Source: Flagellimonas meridianipacifica (lineage in GTDB: Bacteria > Bacteroidota > Bacteroidia > Flavobacteriales > Flavobacteriaceae). Taken from it: 64,000 bases of DNA. Shown here in pieces: positions 1 through 6,864 of this stretch (positions are counted from its first letter, which is position 1; each line of letters begins with the position of its first letter). Both the position numbers and the translations under genes were made by a program. The notes under the pieces were generated by a model, which searched no databases, was not told where the DNA came from, and saw only the letters and a list, made by a program, of their open reading frames with translations. The DNA lies in the NCBI RefSeq assembly GCF_003001695.1, contig NZ_PVYX01000003.1, positions 1 through 64,000 of the forward strand, given 5' to 3'.

Positions 1-460
1 CCGTTACCGTTGTCCACTGTCGATGCTATGCCGTTCCCATCTGTTCCGTTTGTCCCATCGGTTCCGTTCGTACCATCTGTTCCGTTGGTCCCCGCAGGTC
101 CCTGAGGTCCTGTAAGGTCCGCTGTTGTAAAGCTTGTCCCATCGGTAAAGTTCAGGGTGAAGGTCCCGTTTCCGTTGTCCACTGTCGATGCAATCCCGTT
201 CCCGTCCGCACCGTTTGTCCCATTGGTACCATTTGTACCATCGGTTCCGTTTGTTCCATTGATCCCCGCCGGTCCTGTAAGGTCCGCTGTGGTAAAGCTG
301 GTCCCGTCGGTAAAGTTGAGGGTGAAGGTCCCGTTACCGTTGTCCATGGTCGATGCTATGCCGTTCCCATCTGTTCCGTTTGTCCCATCGGTTCCGTTCG
401 TACCATCTGTTCCGTTGGTCCCCGCCGGTCCCTGAGGTCCGGTAAGGTCCGATGAGGTAA
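1..460 (-). repeat. 165-bp tandem repeat encoding 55-aa collagen-like units
   Basis: The motif ccgtt(a/t)ccgttgtcca begins at 1, 166 and 331, giving a 165-bp period that stays in frame. The units are near-identical but not perfect: the middle unit encodes GPAGINGTNGTDG where its neighbours encode GPQGPAGTNGTDG. The array continues past the left edge, so the copy number is unknown. Confidence 0.9.
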
Positions 461-797
461 ATATTATTATACCGTTATCCAGTATAGAAAAGGTTCCATT
501 TCCGTTATCTACAAAGGTTAAATTTGAAGAACCTGAACTGTCACATAAATTAATCCATTGACCGCCATTGAAGTAATGCACGCAATTCGTGTCAGTATTG
601 TAAACGACCGCTCCATTTAACGGGGTAATGCTCTGCATTTGAGCAGAGGTGAGCCGTGTAAGTACCAAAGCCTTATTGCTACTCTCTAGCTCAAGAATGG
701 ATGAAGGATTAATTATGTTTGGATTGTCACCAACCTTTACCTGCGAAAAAATAAGCACAGGAAAAAGTAGCGCAAGTAAAGACAGCCTTGTTTTCAT
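1..797 (-). CDS. Secreted collagen-like repeat protein (3' end beyond window)
   Basis: Reading the minus strand from an ATG at 797 gives an open frame to base 1, so the C-terminus is missing. It opens with a signal peptide (MKTRLSLLALLFPVLIFSQ). A head of about 70 residues follows (core ILELESSNKALVLTRLT, then VVYNTDTNCVHYFNG) and closely matches the head of the protein at 2136..3701. Next come 55-residue units: nine Gly-X-Y triplets (GPQGPAGTNGTDGTNG type) and a beta-like linker (DNGNGTFTLNFTDGTSF). The DNA period is 165 bp, and at least two full units and part of a third are visible. Collagen-like Gly-X-Y runs usually form trimeric rods, so an exported filament or adhesin stalk is plausible, but that is inference. 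Any sorting signal would lie outside the window. Confidence 0.85.
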   Translation of the reverse strand, partial: MKTRLSLLALLFPVLIFSQVKVGDNPNIINPSSILELESSNKALVLTRLTSAQMQSITPLNGAVVYNTDTNCVHYFNGGQWINLCDSSGSSNLTFVDNGNGTFSILDNGIIIFTSSDLTGPQGPAGTNGTDGTNGTDGTNGTDGNGIASTMDNGNGTFTLNFTDGTSFTTADLTGPAGINGTNGTDGTNGTNGTNGADGNGIASTVDNGNGTFTLNFTDGTSFTTADLTGPQGPAGTNGTDGTNGTDGTNGTDGNGIASTVDNGN

Positions 798-972
798 ATT
801 TACGATAAGATTTGTGGCAAATCACTTTGAACGTAAAAATCGCGCTTAACTGCAAATAGGAAAAAGTATTGTTGTGTAGGAGGAAAATAGTGTGGTAAAA
901 AGGGGGTGTTTTTTCAATCGTCTAAATATTAAACAATTACATCGATAATTTAACATGAAAAAACTTTCAAAA

Positions 973-2136
973 CTATCTGTTTAAATACAAAAATCCTTGA
1001 TATTCGAGTCCCAAATCATCCAAGGTAACGAGGTAGTAGTAAAAGCCCTCTGGCAGACCAATATCTCGGCTAAGTAAAAAACTTCCGGTATTGGAGAACC
1101 CTCTAAATTCATTTACGTAGTTAATTTGTTCAAACACTTTTTGCCCAAATCGATTAAAAATTCGCATACTATTGTTTGGAGACTCCGCTAATTCTTCAAT
1201 AAAGAAGGAATCATTAATGCCATCTCCATTAGGACTTAAAAAGTAGTTGCCCAAGGTAGGATTGTTCACTGCAAAGGTATCTGTGGGCAGTGGAATGGTT
1301 CCAAAAGTGATTGCAGCAAACTCACTAGGTATAAAGGGTTGTGATGTTGCAAAACCTCGGTTCAGGTCTCCACTCTGTGCTGAGTTCCCAATAATTATCC
1401 ATTGATTGGACTGTTTGCTCCAACCTACCACGATAATACCTTCGGGCTGTAGGTTGGGAATGGCCACCAGATTACTTCTTGGATTCCAGCTAATGGTCAC
1501 AGTGGCTTGCACATCACTCTGAACTATCCAAAACTCACGGTCAGAAATGGTTCCAATGCTTCTTACCTTTTCTTCTACATCGAAAGTCTCCGTTATGGAG
1601 GATGGATTCGAGGGGTTTTCAAAAAAGTAAGCACAAATGGCCAAATCTGTATTCCCTTCAGAGTCCAACATTAAGGGCCGTAGTAGCTCGGCATCGCCCA
1701 CTGGAAAAGAAAAAAAGTCGCGATTGGTCATCGCTGCGAACCCAGTAACTTTGGAGGTATCGTTCTCACCGGTGAAAAAACCTGTGTTTTGAAAGTTGAG
1801 AAAAACAGTTTGGTCGTTTAATGGGGTCAACACATCGCCATCCACAAAGTTAGTATTGTTGAGTACGTTGATTGAGTTTCCTAGAAAAATGTTGTTCGAT
1901 ACCAAAAACTCCACGTCATTAAAGGTGGGAGCAATACTGCCTTGGACCTGCAGAGGAATATCTCCGTAGAACCCTGCTAATCCTTGGTTGTTTTCGAATG
2001 GTACTTCATTGATTAAATCCGCATGAAAGCCCAAGTTGCCATTTGGGTGAATACGAAGGGTGCCGCTATTGTAGAGGGCGTTTTGGGCTTGAACAATGCC
2101 GGCATAAAACAACAATATGTAGAAAAAAAATCTCAT
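973..2136 (-). CDS. Secreted protein with T9SS type-B (CHU_C/gliding-associated) C-terminal domain
   Basis: 387 residues from the ATG at 2136, which overlaps the stop of the upstream gene as TAATG. A frame extending six codons further upstream exists, but the signal peptide (MRFFFYILLFYAGIVQAQ) starts at 2136. The C-terminal 90 residues match the gliding motility-associated type-B sorting domain: NYFLSPNGDGINDSF, then MRIFNRFGQKVF, then LPEGFYYYLVTLDD and a final YQGFLYLNR. Proteins with this domain leave through the type IX system and are held at the cell surface or released. The central part looks beta-rich and I do not recognise it. Tight coupling to the repeat protein upstream suggests the two products act together on the surface. 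Confidence 0.9.
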   Translation of the reverse strand: MRFFFYILLFYAGIVQAQNALYNSGTLRIHPNGNLGFHADLINEVPFENNQGLAGFYGDIPLQVQGSIAPTFNDVEFLVSNNIFLGNSINVLNNTNFVDGDVLTPLNDQTVFLNFQNTGFFTGENDTSKVTGFAAMTNRDFFSFPVGDAELLRPLMLDSEGNTDLAICAYFFENPSNPSSITETFDVEEKVRSIGTISDREFWIVQSDVQATVTISWNPRSNLVAIPNLQPEGIIVVGWSKQSNQWIIIGNSAQSGDLNRGFATSQPFIPSEFAAITFGTIPLPTDTFAVNNPTLGNYFLSPNGDGINDSFFIEELAESPNNSMRIFNRFGQKVFEQINYVNEFRGFSNTGSFLLSRDIGLPEGFYYYLVTLDDLGLEYQGFLYLNR

Positions 2137-3701
2137 TAATTGATTTGTTGCCAACTTGTTCCGTCACTTTGGATTTGTGTAACACCTTGTTGCACATCAG
2201 GAGTGCTGATTGCACTCGTTGAAGGAACAAAACTGTCTGAAGACATTGAAATAGTTACCCCCGTTAGATTTTTAATTACGTAAATACGACCCCGATTTGT
2301 GGCATTCGCGGCTGGTAAATCTATATCTGTGGCATTGTCAACAATTACAGTGTAATCTGAATCTAAAATCGTAACAGACAAGTTATTGTCTTCTCTTATG
2401 TTTACTCTTAATGACCCATTAACAGTTGTGTTCCCAGCGGCAAGTGTCCCTGTGGTCGCTATGTTCTGTGCTCCGAAGTTGGGATTTATCTTGGTTCCTT
2501 CTATTGCGGCTGCTGCGTTCACGTCCGCATCGACTATCTCACCGTCAAGAATTTTTGCAGAGGTCACGGCATTGTCAGCCAGGTCCAGTGGTGTTGCCGC
2601 CAATCCGTTACCATCGATTGCGGTAGTGGTGGCCACGGCCAAGGGGCTCGGGTTCTGCCAGGTGGCGTTTCCTGCCCCATCTGTGGTCAGTACCTGTCCA
2701 TTTGTCCCGTCCACGTTGGTTATGCTGTTTGCCCCAATTGTAGTGATTCCTGTTGAGGAGAGCGTCCCCGTTACAGTTGTGTTCCCAGCGGCAAGTGTCC
2801 CTGTGGTCGCTATGTTCTGTGCTCCGAAGTTGGGATTTATCTTGGTTCCTTCTATTGCGGCTGCTGCGTTCACGTCCGCATCGACTATCTCACCGTCAAG
2901 AATTTTTGCAGAGGTCACGGCATTGTCGACAATCTCGTCGGTGTTTATGGCATCGTCGGCCATTTTATCGTTGGTGATTGCGTTATCGGCTATTTGTAGC
3001 CCACTAACATCGACCTCAATGGTAGTTCCATCAACATTTACCTCAAGGTCCATCGGGACAAGTGCAGCACCCGTTTGAGTACCCGTAATGGAATTGTTTG
3101 TGGATGTGACATCCTCTCCAAGATTTGCCAGAAATGTTGAATCTTCAACCAATTCCCATTCCGTTCCATTCCACTGAAGAAGCTGTCCGTTAATAAGCCC
3201 ATCAGCCAATTTGTCCAAGGTCACAGAGTCATCTCCCAACTGCAAACTAGTTATTGAACTTGGGGTAATATGAAAATCTCCAATAATGGTGGAAGGAGCA
3301 ATATTCCGAACCCCATTGATAACCCCTACCTCAAAATTAAAGTTAGTATTGGCAGGATTGGTGGTAACGGTTTCTGTAAGGAGAATGGTAGGGTCAGGAT
3401 TTACATTAGCATCTGCAGAAAAGGTCTGTCCCTCTGTGGCACATGGATTGAACCATTCGGTACCTGTGTAAAAATGTACACACTGAGTGTCTGTATTATA
3501 CACCATAGCACCACGGAGTGGAGTAATGCTCAACATTTGGGCATTGGTAACTCGGGTAATAACCAAAGCTCGTGTAGTGCTTTCCAACTCCAGTACGGAG
3601 GAGGCATCCAAATTTTGAGGGTTTTCACCAATTTTTATCTGACTGTATAACGATGTTCCTAGTAGTAGGCCTAGAACCAAAAAGAGAACAGTTTTTTTCA
3701 C
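2136..3701 (-). CDS. Secreted repeat protein with the same head domain as the collagen-like protein
   Basis: 521 residues from a GTG start. The signal peptide is MKKTVLFLVLGLLLGTSLYSQ. The head (SSVLELESTTRALVITRVT, AMVYNTDTQCVHFYTGTEW) closely parallels that of the protein at 1..797. The rest is Asp/Asn/Ala/Thr-rich with units such as DNAVTSAKILDGEIVDADV and NFGAQNIATTGTLAAGN, which recall phage tail-fibre or trimeric shaft repeats. One 155-bp segment occurs twice, identical at DNA level. The C-terminus (about 60 residues, IREDNNLSVTILDSDYTV to the end) is a compact beta-type region without an obvious T9SS signal. A surface shaft or adhesin is inferred. The gene overlaps the T9SS-sorted protein by one base. 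Confidence 0.8.
   Translation of the reverse strand: MKKTVLFLVLGLLLGTSLYSQIKIGENPQNLDASSVLELESTTRALVITRVTNAQMLSITPLRGAMVYNTDTQCVHFYTGTEWFNPCATEGQTFSADANVNPDPTILLTETVTTNPANTNFNFEVGVINGVRNIAPSTIIGDFHITPSSITSLQLGDDSVTLDKLADGLINGQLLQWNGTEWELVEDSTFLANLGEDVTSTNNSITGTQTGAALVPMDLEVNVDGTTIEVDVSGLQIADNAITNDKMADDAINTDEIVDNAVTSAKILDGEIVDADVNAAAAIEGTKINPNFGAQNIATTGTLAAGNTTVTGTLSSTGITTIGANSITNVDGTNGQVLTTDGAGNATWQNPSPLAVATTTAIDGNGLAATPLDLADNAVTSAKILDGEIVDADVNAAAAIEGTKINPNFGAQNIATTGTLAAGNTTVNGSLRVNIREDNNLSVTILDSDYTVIVDNATDIDLPAANATNRGRIYVIKNLTGVTISMSSDSFVPSTSAISTPDVQQGVTQIQSDGTSWQQIN
2422..2576. repeat. 155-bp perfect direct repeat, copy 1
   Basis: Identical by eye to 2773..2927, 351 bp away (117 codons, in frame). 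It encodes the NAVTSAKILDGEIVDADV...GTLAAGNTTV module read on the minus strand. Confidence 0.92.
2773..2927. repeat. 155-bp perfect direct repeat, copy 2
   Basis: Second copy of the segment at 2422..2576. Perfect identity, including synonymous positions, points to recent duplication or gene conversion inside the reading frame. Confidence 0.92.
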
Positions 3702-3737
3702 AGGAGTGAGGTTTGAGGTTTACTTTTTTGTAAACCG

Positions 3738-3745
3738 CAAAACTA
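3738..3745 (-). promoter_or_regulatory. Candidate Bacteroidota -7 box (TAGTTTTG) for the repeat-protein operon
   Basis: On the minus strand TAGTTTTG matches the TAnnTTTG -7 consensus, 36 bp upstream of the GTG start at 3701. No clear TTTG -33 partner sits at 19-20 bp, so the call rests on the -7 box alone. Confidence 0.4.
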
Positions 3746-3914
3746 CCTTTCTCTCACGATTATTCTAATTATTACCGTTAAAATGTGCACCTTCAAAGTT
3801 GAATGAACCTTAGATGAGCAGCTTAATTTTTGAGGAATTAACAAAAGTTTAGAATGTTTTTATTTTTTTTACGGTGCCCATAGGCTTTCTTTAGATGATA
3901 CTAAACACGTTTTT

Positions 3915-4655
3915 ATGAAAAAAACAATCCTTTTCATTCTCTGTTCTTTTTTCTTTGGATTGTCCATTGCCCAAGATGGAAGACAGTTACTACGAGGAAA
4001 GGTATTGTATCGTGGCGGGAATGTTCCCAACGAAAATGTAATCAATGCTACGGCAGAAACTGCGACCATTACCACAGATAACGGTGAATTTCTAATAGCG
4101 GTAAAAGAAGGGGATCAATTGGTATTTACTGCGGTAAATTATCAGTTACAAGTTGTAAAAATCACTCCAGAGATTTTACGCAACAATCGGTTGGTCGTGG
4201 AGGTGACCGAAAAAATCACAGAATTGGATGAAGTAATTGTAAGTCCAGAAAACCAAAAGAAGTTTTTAGAGGTAAAGAATGAAGATTTCAAAGGTTTTGA
4301 ATATGAGATAGACCGCGGTACCGAAGTGCAAAATGTGGCGGAATCCCAAAGCGTACGTGGTATGCAAGACGGTTTGAATGTTGCCAATATTTTTAAGGCA
4401 CTTTTTAAATCCCGTAATAAAGACGGTGAGGAACGGGCCCCACTTAAGGTTAGTGAGGTGTTACGGCAGGTATATGATGATGAGTTTTTTGTTGTAGACC
4501 TTAAGTTGCCACAAGACCAGATTGATGCATTCCTTTTGTATTGTGACAATAAAGTTCCTTCCCAAACCTTGCTACGCAAGGAAAATGAATTTCAGTTGAT
4601 TGATTTTTTGGTAACACAGAGCAAAACGTATTTGACTGAATTGAATGAAGAGTAA
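3915..4655 (+). CDS. Secreted carboxypeptidase-regulatory-like domain protein, paralog 1 of 3
   Basis: 246 residues with a signal peptide (MKKTILFILCSFFFGLSIAQ). Residues 25-110 resemble the carboxypeptidase D regulatory-like (CarboxypepD_reg-like) beta-sandwich: LLRGKVLYRGGNVPNENV, ATITTDNGEFLIAVKEGD, LVFTAVNYQ, and ITELDEVIVSP at its end. That domain normally opens TonB-dependent SusC-like receptors, but no barrel follows here. The C-terminal region (FFVVDLKLPQDQIDAFLLYC) is shared with the next two genes. It is first of three tandem paralogs and overlaps the second by 11 bp. Export to the periplasm or outer membrane is likely. Function unknown. Confidence 0.8.
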   Translation: MKKTILFILCSFFFGLSIAQDGRQLLRGKVLYRGGNVPNENVINATAETATITTDNGEFLIAVKEGDQLVFTAVNYQLQVVKITPEILRNNRLVVEVTEKITELDEVIVSPENQKKFLEVKNEDFKGFEYEIDRGTEVQNVAESQSVRGMQDGLNVANIFKALFKSRNKDGEERAPLKVSEVLRQVYDDEFFVVDLKLPQDQIDAFLLYCDNKVPSQTLLRKENEFQLIDFLVTQSKTYLTELNEE

Positions 4656-5439
4656 ATTCTTTTTGGGATGTGTGCTGATTTTGTCCATAATCCATACTAG
4701 AGCTCAAGAAAGTAAATTGTTGAACGGTAGGGTAGAAGCCCCTGGTAAGGATGTAGTTGGTGTTGCCGTACAAAATATTACTTCAAAAAATGCCGTAATC
4801 ACCAGTTTTGACGGACAATTTGCGATTCAAGTGAAGGAAGGGGACACTTTGGTGTTTTCTGCGGTCCAATTTAAAAGAAAGGTTCTCCCAATAAATGAGG
4901 CCATCTTCAATACTCGATTTGTCACTGTTCCTTTGGAAGAGTTTGTAAATGAATTGGAAGAAGTGGTGGTACAGCCCTATAACCTATCCGGTAACCTCAG
5001 TGAGGATTTGGGGGGCCTTCAACTGGAAAAAGATGTAAGTGCCGAAGCCTTGGGACTTCCCAATGCGGGTGTTAGGATTAAAACACAAAGCGAGCGAAAA
5101 TTGCAGGAAGCTGCTGGTCCCAAGTTCAATGTTGGTATGATTTTAAGTCCTCCTTTAAATCCTATAATCAATGCCATTACCGGTCGTACGAAAATGTTGA
5201 AGAATCGTGTAAAGTTGGACAATACCTATGCTCGTACCCAAAGAGTACAGGATTTTTATGTGGATTCCCTTTTTGTGGGCTTGTTTAAAATTCCAAGTGA
5301 AAAAATTGAAGACTTCATGTATTATTGCGAGGTTGACCAAGAATTTCAAAATGTGGTGGATTCAGGCGACAAGCTCCGTATTTTGGATTATATGATTTTG
5401 AAGAGTCGAGCGTATCGAAAAGATAACAATTTGGAATGA
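4645..5439 (+). CDS. Secreted carboxypeptidase-regulatory-like domain protein, paralog 2 of 3
   Basis: 264 residues; ATG at 4645 inside the end of the previous gene, signal peptide MKSKFFLGCVLILSIIHTRAQ. The N-terminal beta-sandwich resembles paralog 1 (AVITSFDGQFAIQVKEGD, LVFSAVQFKRK, FVNELEEVVVQPYNLSG). A segment of about 40 residues (GNLSEDLGGLQLEKDVSAEA, LGLPNAGVRI) is almost identical to paralog 3 and absent from paralog 1. The C-terminus (LFKIPSEKIEDFMYYC) is the shared tail, with a conserved Tyr-Cys pair. It overlaps paralog 3 by four bases (ATGA), so the three are probably translated from one message. I cannot name a function. Confidence 0.8.
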   Translation: MKSKFFLGCVLILSIIHTRAQESKLLNGRVEAPGKDVVGVAVQNITSKNAVITSFDGQFAIQVKEGDTLVFSAVQFKRKVLPINEAIFNTRFVTVPLEEFVNELEEVVVQPYNLSGNLSEDLGGLQLEKDVSAEALGLPNAGVRIKTQSERKLQEAAGPKFNVGMILSPPLNPIINAITGRTKMLKNRVKLDNTYARTQRVQDFYVDSLFVGLFKIPSEKIEDFMYYCEVDQEFQNVVDSGDKLRILDYMILKSRAYRKDNNLE

Positions 5440-6248
5440 ATTCGCAGGTACGCTTCAAATGCCTTCCAGGTCTCTTTTTCTTTTTGATGGTTTTTACTGG
5501 GATTTCACAAAAGTCAAGGTTGTTGAGAGGTAAAATTGTTTCAATCAACAATGATATTCAGAACATTACCATTCAAAACACAAACTCAAAACAAGCCACC
5601 ATCACCAAAGAAGATGGAAGCTTTTCTATTTTAGTAAACCTCAATGACACCTTAGTGTTTTCGGCTGTTCAATTTAAAACTAGGAGATTGGTCGTGTCCA
5701 AAGCCATTTATAATTCAAACTCTGTTCTAATAGAAATGGAGGAATTTGTAAACCAATTGGATGAAGTGGTGGTTCAGCCCTATAACCTATCAGGTAACCT
5801 CAATGAAGATTTGGGAGGGCTTCAATTGGAAAAAGATGTAAGCGCGGAAGCACTAGGACTACCCAATGCAGAAGTACGGATTATTTCACAAAGTGAGAAT
5901 AAGCTGAAAGATGCGGATAATGGTAAATATCTATACATAGTCCCCCTTGGCATAGCTTTTAACGTAAACAAAACCCTTAATCGATTGAGTGGTCGGACCA
6001 AAATGTTGAAAAACAGAGTCAAGTTGGATGAAGAGTATGCAACAATACAGGAAATTGAAAACAAATATTTGGATTCAGTTTTGATTTCACATTTAAAAAT
6101 ACCCAATGACAGGTTTCATGAATTCTTTTACTACTGTCAAATGGATGACACGTTTCAAGAAATTCAAAAAAGAGACGACGAATTGGTTTTGTGGGAGTTT
6201 TTGCTGAAAAAAAGCAAATCATATCGTTTAGACAATAAATTGGACTAG
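5436..6248 (+). CDS. Secreted carboxypeptidase-regulatory-like domain protein, paralog 3 of 3
   Basis: 270 residues; the start overlaps the stop of paralog 2 (ATGA at 5436-5439). The N-terminus (MNSQVRFKCLPGLFFFLMVF) looks like a signal peptide with a longer polar lead. The beta-sandwich has the same landmarks (ATITKEDGSFSILVNLND, LVFSAVQFKTR, FVNQLDEVVVQPYNLSG), followed by the near-identical GGLQLEKDVSAEALGLPNA segment and the tail LKIPNDRFHEFFYYC. Paralogs 2 and 3 also agree strongly at DNA level in the central segment, so they duplicated more recently than paralog 1. Confidence 0.8.
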   Translation: MNSQVRFKCLPGLFFFLMVFTGISQKSRLLRGKIVSINNDIQNITIQNTNSKQATITKEDGSFSILVNLNDTLVFSAVQFKTRRLVVSKAIYNSNSVLIEMEEFVNQLDEVVVQPYNLSGNLNEDLGGLQLEKDVSAEALGLPNAEVRIISQSENKLKDADNGKYLYIVPLGIAFNVNKTLNRLSGRTKMLKNRVKLDEEYATIQEIENKYLDSVLISHLKIPNDRFHEFFYYCQMDDTFQEIQKRDDELVLWEFLLKKSKSYRLDNKLD

Positions 6249-6289
6249 TTTTGGCATAGGGTTTGCCACTTTAATGATATAATATAGTA

Positions 6290-6802
6290 ATGAGAACATC
6301 AGTTAGAAATAGTTTATTTGTCTTGACCGTTTTTGCCTTTCTTTCTTTTTCGGTGGCCCATAAGTTTTATGTGAGTGTAACCCATGTAAAGTACTCAGAA
6401 AAAGACACAGCTTTTCAGATTACAAGTCGTGTTTTTATTGATGATTTGGAAGATTTGCTGTCTGAAAGGTTTGGGGTAACGGCAAAGTTGGCTACCAATG
6501 ATGAATTAGAGAATGCCAACACCTATATCAAAAGATACTTTCTTCAAAAATTTGTAGTTGAAATCAATGGGGAAAAGGTGGATTATGATTTTTTAGGTAA
6601 AACATATGACAATGACGTAGTTATCCTCTATCTGGAGATTCCCAATATTCAGCTTTCCGAAACAAAATCCATTGCCATTCAAAACGAAATCCTTACTGAT
6701 CTCTTTGATGAACAACAGAACATTGTTCATTTTAAATGGAAGGGACAAAAGAAAAGTTTCGTTCTTATTCGAGAGAATAATAAAGGAATGTTAAACTTGT
6801 GA
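6290..6802 (+). CDS. DUF6702 family exported protein
   Basis: 170 residues with a signal peptide ending near SFSVAHKFYVSVTHV. The His-Lys-Phe-Tyr start of the mature part, the line FQITSRVFIDDLEDLL and the C-terminal LFDEQQNIVHFKWKGQKKSF fit the DUF6702 family, a Bacteroidota protein often encoded directly before an M1 peptidase, as here. Biochemical role unknown. It sits 41 bp after the paralog operon and 62 bp before the peptidase, and could be co-transcribed with either. Confidence 0.8.
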   Translation: MRTSVRNSLFVLTVFAFLSFSVAHKFYVSVTHVKYSEKDTAFQITSRVFIDDLEDLLSERFGVTAKLATNDELENANTYIKRYFLQKFVVEINGEKVDYDFLGKTYDNDVVILYLEIPNIQLSETKSIAIQNEILTDLFDEQQNIVHFKWKGQKKSFVLIRENNKGMLNL

Positions 6803-6864
6803 CCTGCTCTTAAGAAATGGTTAAAAAAAGAGTTATTTTTCCGCGATTAAAAACTAAAGAAAAG

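Noticed and set aside
157..435. Plus-strand open frame of Val-Pro-Phe repeats
   Set aside because: It is the antisense of the collagen-like repeat gene; the minus strand has a signal peptide and a conserved head.
2386..3078. 230-residue plus-strand frame
   Set aside because: Antisense shadow of the repeat protein; long only because of the biased repeat codons.
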